Below, in pieces: positions 43,493 to 52,154 of a stretch of DNA of 64,000 nt (positions within the stretch are counted from its first letter, which is position 1; every line of letters begins with the position of its first letter). The notes beneath the pieces are model-generated. The model saw only the letters and a list, made by a program, of their open reading frames with translations, searched no databases and was not told the DNA's origin. This stretch comes from Legionella rubrilucens (GTDB lineage Bacteria; Pseudomonadota; Gammaproteobacteria; Legionellales; Legionellaceae). The translations under genes and the position numbers were made by a program. Location of the stretch: the NCBI RefSeq assembly GCF_001468125.1, contig NZ_LNYT01000007.1, forward strand, positions 483,125 through 547,124. Reading direction: 5' to 3'.

Positions 43493-44106
43493 ACAATTTC
43501 AATCTTAATGAGTTAACGTTTGATAACGTGGGCCAATGGCCGGCGCCAGTGAAGTATTTTATGGCGGGTTTGCTCGCGGTCATTTTGATTGGTATTGGTT
43601 ACTGGGTGATCGTAAAGCCGAATTTTGAACAGCACGATGCCTTGCTCGCTCAGCAGGCCACGCTGAAAACCGAGTTCGAGCAAAAACAGCAACAGGCAGT
43701 GAACCTGCAGGCTTATCGTGTCCAGCTTCAGATTATGAATGAACGTTTTGGCAACATGCTTAAGCAATTACCGGCACAAAACGAAATGCCGGGCCTGCTT
43801 GAAGACATTTCCAAAACCGGTATTTCAAGCGGTTTGACGTTTGAGCTGTTCGCACCGCAACCCGAGGTGGTTCACGATTTCTACGTGGAGTTGCCTATCG
43901 ATATTACGGTGGTTGGCAATTATCATCAATTGGCTCTGTTTTTAAGCCGAATTGCCGAGATGAGTCGCATTGTCACCCTGCATGATTTTGAAATTGTGAA
44001 TCTTTCTGATAAAAATAAACAACAGCCAGGCGCAAAAGCCGTGACGAATCCTGATCTTTTGGAAATGAAAATTACAGCAAAAATATACCGGTACAGGACA
44101 TTATGA
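43489..44106 (+). CDS. pilO: Type IV pilus alignment protein PilO
   Basis: 205 residues: short cytoplasmic end, membrane helix (about 21-41), coiled coil rich in Gln, and a periplasmic domain with LLEDISKTGISSGLTFELF and PIDITVVGNYHQLALFLSRIA, characteristic of PilO. It pairs with PilN and with PilP in the alignment subcomplex. Overlaps both neighbours by four bases. Confidence 0.95.
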   Translation: MNNFNLNELTFDNVGQWPAPVKYFMAGLLAVILIGIGYWVIVKPNFEQHDALLAQQATLKTEFEQKQQQAVNLQAYRVQLQIMNERFGNMLKQLPAQNEMPGLLEDISKTGISSGLTFELFAPQPEVVHDFYVELPIDITVVGNYHQLALFLSRIAEMSRIVTLHDFEIVNLSDKNKQQPGAKAVTNPDLLEMKITAKIYRYRTL

Positions 44107-44624
44107 CCGTCAAGACAAGCGTATTGTACAATGCCATCCTGTTAAGCCTGGCTGCTCTGTTGGCTGGTTGTACGTCATCGGCTGATTCGGAATTGTCGCG
44201 CTATATCAATGAAATCAAATCAAGGCCTGGCCGGCCCATTGAACCCATCCCTCAGGTGGCGCCGTTGCCCAAATTTACCTACCCCGAAGTGGATAGCCGC
44301 CGCAGCCCGTTTAAACCGAAAGAAATCAAAGTGACCGAAGACAAGCTTGCTCCCAATACCAATCGTCCCAAGCAACCCCTGGAACAGTACCCGCTGGATT
44401 CCTTGAAATTTGTTGGTGTATTAAAAGAAAATGCGACTGTCTGGGGTTTAATCAGTAAACCGGATGGCGAAATTGTGCGGGTTAAACCCGGTGATTACAT
44501 GGGGCAGAATTTTGGTAAAGTCATCAGCATCAGTAATGAGTTATTGAAATTGGAAGAAACAACACAAATTGCAGGGAAGTGGAAGAAGCAAATCACCACG
44601 ATTAATTTAAACGCGCCTCAATAG
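44103..44624 (+). CDS. pilP: Type IV pilus lipoprotein PilP
   Basis: 173 residues with a lipobox LLAGC at Cys23. The C-terminal beta domain (LDSLKFVGVLKENATVWGLI, VKPGDYMGQNFGKV) is the PilP fold that binds the N0 domain of PilQ, linking the inner-membrane PilNO to the secretin. pilQ starts nine bases after the stop. Confidence 0.95.
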   Translation: MTVKTSVLYNAILLSLAALLAGCTSSADSELSRYINEIKSRPGRPIEPIPQVAPLPKFTYPEVDSRRSPFKPKEIKVTEDKLAPNTNRPKQPLEQYPLDSLKFVGVLKENATVWGLISKPDGEIVRVKPGDYMGQNFGKVISISNELLKLEETTQIAGKWKKQITTINLNAPQ

Positions 44625-44633
44625 GAGTCTACC

Positions 44634-46769
44634 TTGCGTAAGATTATTACAGCGTTATTATTCACCTTTTGCCTGGGGCTGGCGTACGCCAAGGATAACG
44701 CGTTGATAGGGATTAAGACCCTCCCTTTACCGGACAACCGGGTGCGCCTCGATTTCCAGTTTGCCGAGCCAGTCAAACAGATGCCCGCCAGCTTTATTAC
44801 CCAAAAGCCGTCGCGGCTCATCCTGGACTTTATCCACAGCGCGAATCAACTGCATCCCTCCATGCAAACCAAGAAAATCGACATTGGCTCTCTGACGGAT
44901 TATAAAGTGGTCTCCGTGGGCGATCGTGTCCGGGCTATTCTTAATCTTGACGGTTCGGTCGCCTATTCAGGGTATGTGAATGGCAATGTGTACTCCCTGA
45001 CCTTAAGCGGCAAGAGTAACCAGCTCTTCCAGGAAAGAAAAGAAATTTTCGTCAGCAACCGGGCATCATCCAATACCAAACACCGGATTAACAACATCGA
45101 TTTCCGCGGCACCAACAAGGGAGGGCGCGTGGTGGTCAGCGTCTCTGACAGCAGTATCCCCATCGATGTCACCCAGACAGGTCGTGAAATTGTGGTTAAT
45201 TTCATGAGTACCAGTGTACCGCCGCAATTGGCGAAGCGCTACGATGTGCGTGATTTCCAAAGCCCGGCGCAGGTGATTTCGGTGCAGCAGGAAGGAAAAA
45301 ATGTCCGTATGACGCTGACGTCAAAAGGAGATTATGGTCATTTTGCCTATCAGGTGAATAAGCAGTTCATGGTTGATGTCTTCCCGCTGACGGAGGAAGA
45401 AATCAAACAGGCTAAATTGAAGAAGGAAGTGTTTGTCGGTAAACGCATCTCCTTAAACTTCCAGAATATACCGGTGCGTTCTGTCTTGCAGTTGCTGGCT
45501 GAATTTACCGGCATTAACATTGTGGTCAGTGATAAAGTCACCAATAACATCACCCTGCGTCTCAATGATATTCCCTGGGATCAGGCACTGGATATTATCC
45601 TTAAAACCAATGGCCTTGATAAACGCAGAACCGGTAACATCATGATGATTGCCCCGTCGGAGGATTTGCTCAGGCGCGAAAAGGAAGAGCTTAAAGCCCA
45701 GCAGGAAGTCACAAGCTTAGCGCCGCTTCGCTCCGAATTGCTGCAAATCAATTACGCAAAAGCGGCGGACATTGCCACCCTGTTAAAAGATAAAAACACG
45801 TCCCTGTTGTCCAAACGCGGCAATTTGAGTGTGGATGCGCGCACCAATACCATCTGGATTCAGGATACGGGCCTTCAGATTGAAGAAATCCGCGAATTGG
45901 TCAAACAATTGGATATCCCGGTTAAACAGGTGCTCATCGAAGCCCGCATTGTGAACGTGACCAAGGATTTCGCCAGGGACTTGGGAATTCGCTTCGGTGT
46001 TTCAAGACCCACGCACTTAAGCGGTACCTTAAGCGGTGCCAACCAGATGGAGCAGGGGATTGCGCCAGCCGATGTAACCCCGTTGGCGGATCGTTTAAAC
46101 CTTGATTTGGCCGCGGTTCCGGTTTCTGCTTCACCGGCCTCCATTGGTATTGCCTTAGCCAAGCTCGGCGACGGCATCCTGCTTGATCTGGAGCTTTCCG
46201 CGCTGGAAAGCGAAGGACGAGGAGAGGTCATTGCCAGCCCGCGATTAATTACCACCAACCAGCAGGCCGCCGTGATTGAATCAGGGGAGGAAATTCCTTA
46301 TCAGGAAGCCACCTCAAGCGGTGCCACGGCCGTTGCGTTCAAAAAAGCGGTATTGAGCCTTAAGGTGACTCCTCAGATAACACCTGACAGTAAAATCATG
46401 ATGGATTTGCAGATTAATCAGGATACCCCTTCCGCTCAAACGTTTAATGGCGTACCCTCCATCCTGACCAAAGAGATTCAGACCAATGTGCTGGTGAACA
46501 ACGGCCAAACCATTGTTTTGGGAGGAATTTATAAACAGGATAAAAACAATGCAATTAATCGCGTACCTTTCCTGGGAGAATTGCCCGTGGTTGGTGCATT
46601 ATTCCGAAATACATCCACCTCAATTAAAAATGAGGAGTTGCTCATTTTCATTACTCCTAGGATAATAACAAACACCTTGTCCATTACCACCGTTGAAGGA
46701 CGGGGAAAGGCAGTTGCCAAGGGTTGTGAGTTGGATAAATTCGGGAAGCCTGTCGGGCCTTTTAAATAA
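44634..46769 (+). CDS. pilQ: Type IV pilus secretin PilQ
   Basis: 711 residues. The start is TTG 44634, supported by AGGAG six bases upstream and a clean signal peptide (MRKIITALLFTFCLGLAYA). Two AMIN domains, then secretin/TonB short domain (ISLNFQNIPVRSVLQLLAEF), an N1 domain and the secretin barrel with VPFLGELPVVGALFRNT near the C-terminus. It is the outer-membrane ring through which pili or transforming DNA pass. Confidence 0.96.
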   Translation: MRKIITALLFTFCLGLAYAKDNALIGIKTLPLPDNRVRLDFQFAEPVKQMPASFITQKPSRLILDFIHSANQLHPSMQTKKIDIGSLTDYKVVSVGDRVRAILNLDGSVAYSGYVNGNVYSLTLSGKSNQLFQERKEIFVSNRASSNTKHRINNIDFRGTNKGGRVVVSVSDSSIPIDVTQTGREIVVNFMSTSVPPQLAKRYDVRDFQSPAQVISVQQEGKNVRMTLTSKGDYGHFAYQVNKQFMVDVFPLTEEEIKQAKLKKEVFVGKRISLNFQNIPVRSVLQLLAEFTGINIVVSDKVTNNITLRLNDIPWDQALDIILKTNGLDKRRTGNIMMIAPSEDLLRREKEELKAQQEVTSLAPLRSELLQINYAKAADIATLLKDKNTSLLSKRGNLSVDARTNTIWIQDTGLQIEEIRELVKQLDIPVKQVLIEARIVNVTKDFARDLGIRFGVSRPTHLSGTLSGANQMEQGIAPADVTPLADRLNLDLAAVPVSASPASIGIALAKLGDGILLDLELSALESEGRGEVIASPRLITTNQQAAVIESGEEIPYQEATSSGATAVAFKKAVLSLKVTPQITPDSKIMMDLQINQDTPSAQTFNGVPSILTKEIQTNVLVNNGQTIVLGGIYKQDKNNAINRVPFLGELPVVGALFRNTSTSIKNEELLIFITPRIITNTLSITTVEGRGKAVAKGCELDKFGKPVGPFK

Positions 46770-46840
46770 AGGCTCACACTATGTTAAACAACATGGATAT
46801 TGCGCTTATTCATGTTCAGCGAAGAGGTATGTAATTAAAA

Positions 46841-47368
46841 ATGAGCATAGTTAAAGTACGAAATATATTTCTAATCGGACCGATGGGTGCAGGAAAAAGT
46901 ACCATTGGCCGTACTTTGGCAAAAGAGCTCAAACTTGAGTTCTTTGATTCAGACGAAGTAATAGAAGAACGTGCTGGTGCCGATATTTCCTGGATTTATG
47001 ATATGGAGGGGGAAGAGGGACTTCGCCGACGCGAACAGAAAGTCATTGATGAATTAACCCAGAAAACCAATATTGTGCTGGCAACCGGTGGAGGCGTGGT
47101 CATGCTTCCCGAGAATCGCAATGCACTGGCTGGACGTGGTACCGTCATTTATTTAAAAACATCATTGCAACAGCAGTTTGAACGCACCAAACGGGATACC
47201 AAACGTCCTTTATTACAAACCGACGATTTGGAAGGGCGTCTGGAAATGTTGCGGGATGAACGCGAACCCTTTTATGAAGAGCTCGCGGATGTCAGTTTCG
47301 AAACAGACAAACTCACGGTCAAAGCGGTCGCTAATAACATTATAAAATACATCTATGGCGAAGTTTAA
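46841..47368 (+). CDS. aroK: Shikimate kinase AroK
   Basis: 175 residues with Walker [10 protein letters not shown] at 13-21, the substrate Asp/Arg pattern [25 protein letters not shown], and VLATGGGVV. It phosphorylates shikimate. The gene order pilQ-aroK-aroB-damX is the gammaproteobacterial norm. A GAAGAGG site lies 13 bases from the ATG, which is longish. aroB overlaps its end by 14 bases. Confidence 0.95.
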   Translation: MSIVKVRNIFLIGPMGAGKSTIGRTLAKELKLEFFDSDEVIEERAGADISWIYDMEGEEGLRRREQKVIDELTQKTNIVLATGGGVVMLPENRNALAGRGTVIYLKTSLQQQFERTKRDTKRPLLQTDDLEGRLEMLRDEREPFYEELADVSFETDKLTVKAVANNIIKYIYGEV

Positions 47369-48482
47369 TGCGAGTTGGGCCTTGCAGGTGACGCTGCCTG
47401 CAAAAACCTACCCCATCATCATCGGCCATGATGTGTTGTCCCAGGCAGACTTATTACCCCGGTATGTCCCATCCAGGCAGGTCATGATCATCAGCAACGA
47501 GACGGTTGCACCGCTATACCTGGATAAAGTGCGCTCGCTTTTTACTGATAGACAATGTGACCATTTGATTTTGCCGGATGGCGAGAGGTATAAGGAGCAG
47601 GGCAGTCTTGCCCGAATTTATGATGAATTGATTCAAAAACAACATCACCGCGACACGACACTCATTGCCTTAGGGGGCGGCGTGATTGGCGACATGACTG
47701 GATTTGCTGCCTCGACTTATCATCGCGGAACGCATTTTATCCAGATTCCAACCACTCTGCTGGCTCAGGTCGATGCGTCAATTGGCGGTAAAACAGCGAT
47801 AAATCACCCGGCCGGAAAAAATCTGATTGGCAATTTTTATCAGCCGGATGCCGTCATTATCGATCTCGACACCTTAAAAACCCTGCCGCCACGTGAATTT
47901 CGCGCGGGGCTTGCTGAAGTCATCAAGTATGCGCTGCTTGAAGGCGGTGATTTTTTTGAGCTGGTATATCAGGCTTTAAAACAGGGCTTGGCCAATAATG
48001 ACTCGCCTGATTTAGCACAGATAGTCAGCGAATGTTGCCGTATTAAGGCGGCGATTGTCATGGAGGACGAGCGTGAAGCCGGTCAACGGGCCCTGCTTAA
48101 TTTGGGGCACACTTTTGCCCATGCTTTGGAAACCTACAGCCGCTATCAACGCTGGCTGCATGGTGAGGCAGTAGCCATCGGTCTTTATTGCGCCGCCAAA
48201 CTTTCCTCCCGACTGGGTTTTCTTGGCGAGGAGCAGGTGATTCTGATTGATGAGTTGTTGACCCTTGCGAAATTACCGTCGCGCATCCCGGGGGATATTC
48301 CTCTGGAGGAATTGCGTGCCATAATGTCGCAGGATAAAAAAATTAAAAATAATAAGTTGCGCTTCATCCTGCTTAAAGGCATTGGTGACTGTTACATTGA
48401 TGATGAGGTAACAGAAACGGCTTTACGTGAGGTTTTGAAGTGTGCTGTCGAAGGAGAAGTTATCCATGTCAAACAAGGGTGA
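47355..48482 (+). CDS. aroB: 3-Dehydroquinate synthase AroB
   Basis: 375 residues; NAD- and metal-dependent second step of the shikimate pathway. Motifs: [55 protein letters not shown] with metal-binding His, and HGEAVAIGL. It overlaps aroK by 14 bases and damX by 17. Confidence 0.96.
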   Translation: MAKFNASWALQVTLPAKTYPIIIGHDVLSQADLLPRYVPSRQVMIISNETVAPLYLDKVRSLFTDRQCDHLILPDGERYKEQGSLARIYDELIQKQHHRDTTLIALGGGVIGDMTGFAASTYHRGTHFIQIPTTLLAQVDASIGGKTAINHPAGKNLIGNFYQPDAVIIDLDTLKTLPPREFRAGLAEVIKYALLEGGDFFELVYQALKQGLANNDSPDLAQIVSECCRIKAAIVMEDEREAGQRALLNLGHTFAHALETYSRYQRWLHGEAVAIGLYCAAKLSSRLGFLGEEQVILIDELLTLAKLPSRIPGDIPLEELRAIMSQDKKIKNNKLRFILLKGIGDCYIDDEVTETALREVLKCAVEGEVIHVKQG

Positions 48483-49941
48483 AAGCAGCAGTCCGGCGGC
48501 TGAGACGCCATTTAAGCCGGCATCCTGGCTTGCCAAAATTGATTTTATAAACCATCTGGTGTTGTTTAATAATGTCCTGATGGCTGTTCTTGCCGAGCAG
48601 GGGGGTGGTAAAAGTACCTTTATTCAGTTGCTGAAAGCCAATCTGGATCAGGGAATTAAATCTCACACCATGACCGCTGCCGCGCCGTTTTCAGCCGATG
48701 ATTTTTTAGCGCAGATGGTCGAGGCGTTTCATCTTCGCGATGATGTCCAGCCGACTTTGGCCAGTGTCGTGGAACAAATCAATGAAAGAAAAGCGCACGT
48801 TTTAATGATCATCGATGATGCGCATCATGTTCCTGATGAGTTCCTTAAAGAAGTTCTGGATAGCATTAAAAACCAGGAAGGGACTGCCTTCTTCCATCTG
48901 TGTATCGTTTGTGATTACTCCTTGATTGGCAGTTTAAATCGCCTGGACAAGGATGATTATAAAAACCTGATTCACACCATTACCCCAGGCTCGCTCAGTG
49001 AAAGCGAAACCAAAACGTACCTTTTAAGCTACCTGCCCTCACCGAAACGACTGGAGAAAACCATGTCTTCCGATCGGTTAAAGCAGTTTTATCAGCTCAC
49101 TGGCGGCGAAATTGCACGCATTAATCTTGAAATGCATAATTTCTTCAGTGCCGATGCATTGAAAGACACTCACAAGCCAAAATCCTTAGCCAAGCGCCTG
49201 ACATTAACGGCAAGTCTGGTGATTGTTGGCCTGGCGTGTAATTACATCTGGCAGAACCAGGACGCATTACGGCGAACCCTGTCGTTTTCTTTTCCGGAAA
49301 AACCCTTAGCCTCTGCGCAGGCCATCAAGGAACAGCCGGTGGTCTCAAACCTGTTGCCCATCGAAAGGCCGTTGGTCAGCGAAATTCTGCCGTTAAATGT
49401 GGCCGTTACCAGGCAGGAACTGCAGCCGCCGCCTTTAAAGCGTCTGTATGAGATTTCCAATAGCGATGAAGAGGCCAACGATAACCTGGTGGTGATGGAT
49501 AAAGTACTGGTCATTCCCAAATCTCTGGCGCGAAACACCGAGCCAGGTCAACGCCAGCCAGCCCCCACTGCAAGGCACCAGGAGCCCGCAAAACCCACAA
49601 CGACAGCGCCTGTACTGACTAAAGCCCCGGCTTCTTCATTGCCTGGAATAAAAGAACAGGCTAAAGCAGTAGCTACGGCGGCCAATGGCGGCCAATTCAC
49701 CATCCAGTTACTGGCTGGTCGAAGCCCGGAAGATTTAAAACGCTTTGTGCACGCCCATGGCATCCATGACGCAGTCAAAGTTCGGAAAGTCAGCCGTAAC
49801 GGCCGCGTGTGGTATGTGCTGACTCTAGGAGAGTACGGGCAGATTGAACAGGCAAAAGCTGCCATGAGTCATCTACCGCCTGCCGTCATTCCCTTTAAAC
49901 CCTGGATTCGTTCCGTATCCGGTTTACCCGTTGTAGGGTAA
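48466..49941 (+). CDS. damX: DamX-like protein: AAA ATPase with SPOR domain
   Basis: 491 residues from ATG 48466, preceded by AAGGAG inside aroB. N-terminal AAA-type ATPase domain with AEQGGGKST (43-51) and Walker B VLMIIDDAHH, a single membrane helix (about 244-260), a Pro-rich periplasmic linker and a C-terminal SPOR domain (from about 408, GGQFTIQLLAG) that binds denuded septal glycan. This fits the gammaproteobacterial DamX in the aroB-damX position. The dam gene does not follow. Its last 18 bases overlap the convergent pnuC-type gene. Confidence 0.9.
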   Translation: MSNKGESSSPAAETPFKPASWLAKIDFINHLVLFNNVLMAVLAEQGGGKSTFIQLLKANLDQGIKSHTMTAAAPFSADDFLAQMVEAFHLRDDVQPTLASVVEQINERKAHVLMIIDDAHHVPDEFLKEVLDSIKNQEGTAFFHLCIVCDYSLIGSLNRLDKDDYKNLIHTITPGSLSESETKTYLLSYLPSPKRLEKTMSSDRLKQFYQLTGGEIARINLEMHNFFSADALKDTHKPKSLAKRLTLTASLVIVGLACNYIWQNQDALRRTLSFSFPEKPLASAQAIKEQPVVSNLLPIERPLVSEILPLNVAVTRQELQPPPLKRLYEISNSDEEANDNLVVMDKVLVIPKSLARNTEPGQRQPAPTARHQEPAKPTTTAPVLTKAPASSLPGIKEQAKAVATAANGGQFTIQLLAGRSPEDLKRFVHAHGIHDAVKVRKVSRNGRVWYVLTLGEYGQIEQAKAAMSHLPPAVIPFKPWIRSVSGLPVVG

Positions 49942-50520
49942 TGGGGTTGCAACAGGATCAGACGGCCGATGCCTTCGCTGCTGTCTGATCCAAATCCAGT
50001 AGCCTGTTAATGCCATACCGGTGTAAACAATCATTAACAGGACATGAAAGGGAAGTTGCTTAAGCCAATAAAGATAGGCGTACACCGAGTCCGTCACCAG
50101 CCAGAGCAGCCAGCTCTCCAGCACTTTATGACACATCAATACCTGGGCAATTAAACTTAAGGCCGTAGTAAACGCATCCAGATCAGCAACGGTTGTCGAT
50201 GTGAAGCGCTTAAGGCCGATGACAATCAAAAAATAAAGACTGGCGAACGCCAGGCCGACCATCAGCCATTGATTGAATGACAACGAGGAAATTTCACGAC
50301 TGGTCGCCTCGGAGGATTGTTGCCATTTCAGCCAGCCGTAAGCGGTGCTTACTAAATAGAACACCTCCAGGAGGGTGTCGGCGTAAATGCCGTTGTGCCA
50401 GTAGAGCCAGCCGTTAATCAGGTTCGCTGCCAGGCCAAGAATCCAGGCGATTCGGTTTAAACGAATAAGGTAATAGGTGCACAGCAACGAAGCTAAAGTG
50501 CCTGATAAATCCAGTAACAT
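49924..50520 (-). CDS. pnuC: PnuC-family transporter, probably thiamine (PnuT type)
   Basis: 198 residues from ATG 50520, with about seven membrane helices. Family signature residues: NLINGWLYWHNGIYADTLLE, YGWLKW, and a C-terminal SWLLWLVTDSVYAYLYW. PnuC proteins import nicotinamide riboside, but relatives move thiamine or riboflavin, and a TPP riboswitch directly upstream says this one imports thiamine (PnuT). The TAGGGA at the riboswitch end doubles as its ribosome-binding site. The 3' end overlaps damX by 18 bases on the other strand. Confidence 0.9.
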   Translation of the reverse strand: MLLDLSGTLASLLCTYYLIRLNRIAWILGLAANLINGWLYWHNGIYADTLLEVFYLVSTAYGWLKWQQSSEATSREISSLSFNQWLMVGLAFASLYFLIVIGLKRFTSTTVADLDAFTTALSLIAQVLMCHKVLESWLLWLVTDSVYAYLYWLKQLPFHVLLMIVYTGMALTGYWIWIRQQRRHRPSDPVATPLPYNG

Positions 50521-50603
50521 AAACAATCCCTACGCCGGCATGATCCGTACAGGTTCAATGGGTATGATCTCAGCCTTTGCATGCTGCAAAGACACCCCGT
50601 TTT
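50521..50603 (-). promoter_or_regulatory. TPP riboswitch (THI element)
   Basis: On the minus strand the conserved pieces occur in order: GGGGTGTC, a TTTGCAGCATGCAAAG hairpin, GCTGAGATCATACCC, GAACCTG, GATCATGCCGGCGTAGGGA. AAAC at the 5' edge can pair with GTTT at the 3' edge (P1), right next to the ATG, so ligand binding should hide the AGGGA ribosome-binding site. This predicts translational repression by thiamine pyrophosphate. Confidence 0.92.
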
Positions 50604-50695
50604 TTAAAAAATAAAAAGTGTAACCGATAAGCTGTCCTATGGGAAATTAAATCAATTTCTGCTAGGCTATAAAAGTCAGTGTCAAGGAGAGAATC

Positions 50696-51130
50696 ATGTA
50701 TAAAAGGGTTTTGTTCGCCACAGATTTCGATGAAGTGGGTATAAAAGCTGCACATAAAGCAAAAAAAATTGCCGATGAGAATGGCGCCGATTTACTCCTG
50801 GTGCATGTTGTCGAGCCCATTCCCGCCTATGCTTACCCTGGATTTGCCGGATTTGCCGAAGTGGAAGTGTCCATTCGCGAGCAGGCCGAAAAAGAACTGG
50901 CAGCCTTAGCCAAGAAGCTGAGCGTGGATGATGCGCATTGCCTGATTGAATTTGGCTCCACCAAAAATGAAATTCTCCGCGTGGCCAAGGAGAAGAAAAT
51001 CGATTTAATCGTCACTGGAAGTCATGGCAAGCATGGTTTAGCCCTGCTGTTAGGCTCTACAGCCAATGCTATCCTGCATGGCGCCGAATGTGATGTGCTG
51101 ATCGTCAGACCGCATGTCAGCGACAAATAA
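50696..51130 (+). CDS. Universal stress protein A family
   Basis: 144 residues, single UspA domain. Start MYKRVLFATDFDEVG, with LLVHVVEP, and ATP-binding motif GSHGKHGLALLLGSTANAILHGAECDVLIVRP (G-2x-G-9x-G-S/T form) at about 112-140. Such proteins help survival under stress and are abundant in Legionella. AAGGAGAG precedes the ATG. It is divergent from the thiamine transporter. Confidence 0.93.
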   Translation: MYKRVLFATDFDEVGIKAAHKAKKIADENGADLLLVHVVEPIPAYAYPGFAGFAEVEVSIREQAEKELAALAKKLSVDDAHCLIEFGSTKNEILRVAKEKKIDLIVTGSHGKHGLALLLGSTANAILHGAECDVLIVRPHVSDK

Positions 51131-51401
51131 GTTTCTGCCAGGCAATTAAGAGCCTTGAATGCGGCGAATCATACAACCTGTGGGTGTTTGAAACGCTGCT
51201 TCAATGAAAAATCGGGCTCATTAGTCAGACAAAAAAGCCAAATCCATTCAAACCTCTCTTTGAAGATCATTTTATGTTTCAATCATGATACCTTCCTCCT
51301 CCGGTATCCAAAAGGACAAAAGCGGCCATTTTTGCTGCTAAAAATGTATAATTTTCGTACTAATGCTATAGTTATACCATAGTATTGATTGGGACTTTAC
51401 C

Positions 51402-52154
51402 ATGCCACGCGATCGAAAAATTACCCGTATGGATGCTGAAAGTGCTGCCCGCAAGGATATATGGGATTTTTCCACTGAACGTCGGGAACTTCGTGAAAAA
51501 TTCCTGCCCGAGAGTTACGGTGCAACCCGGGGGGATAATCTGACTTATGATGCCGAAGTGCATAAAAATGCACAAAACCTCATTAATCAGGTGGATTCAC
51601 TGGATGAGCGTTTAAGAGAAAGCGGGATTTTTGATTACAATGCGGATCTTAAAAGCGAATGGCTGCGTTGTTCTACCCATGATCTTGAGGGCTGCAAAAA
51701 GTTTGAAAAAATTCTAGCCCATTATGAAATTTCCAGGGATCTGGGCGGCAAGCCGGCGGCACAGCCGTTTACAGAAGACGATGTGAAGGCAGCAGAGCAG
51801 GTCATTCAACGCTTTCATAAGGACAGTCCTTCTTACCGGGATCTGCTGCAGATTGCCGGTCAAAATCCTAACGAATTGATGAGCCGCCTGGGTTACAATG
51901 ACCAGGCCATGCAGATTTTTAAGAGCAGTTTCGGCAACACAACGACGTCGATGAACCAACAAACCACAGCCAATGCTTATCAGCCGCCACCCTATGGCTT
52001 TGACGGACAGCCTGCCCTGTTTGGCGAAATGGCAGACAGCAATCCGCTCGATAACCATCTGTCAGGGGTTGATTGCGGGCATCTCTCAGGAGACCAATGC
52101 GCGCCGGAGGACAGTGAGCCTGATTATTCAAACCAAATCCAAAAACGGACTTAG
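51402..52154 (+). CDS. Hypothetical protein with PPxY motif, effector candidate
   Basis: 250 residues of unknown function, with no signal peptide or membrane helix. The N-terminal two thirds look helical; the C-terminal part is disordered-looking, rich in Asn/Gln/Pro, and contains PPPY at 195-198 (51984-51995), the ligand of WW domains in NEDD4-type host ubiquitin ligases. The gene is convergent with the next one, their stops overlapping by four bases (TTAG). An isolated gene in a small accessory block. Secretion and host binding are inference. Confidence 0.6.
   Translation: MPRDRKITRMDAESAARKDIWDFSTERRELREKFLPESYGATRGDNLTYDAEVHKNAQNLINQVDSLDERLRESGIFDYNADLKSEWLRCSTHDLEGCKKFEKILAHYEISRDLGGKPAAQPFTEDDVKAAEQVIQRFHKDSPSYRDLLQIAGQNPNELMSRLGYNDQAMQIFKSSFGNTTTSMNQQTTANAYQPPPYGFDGQPALFGEMADSNPLDNHLSGVDCGHLSGDQCAPEDSEPDYSNQIQKRT

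Noticed and set aside
46781-46834. 17-codon frame between pilQ and aroK
   Set aside because: No ribosome-binding site for it; its end contains the aroK site. Too short to support without conservation.
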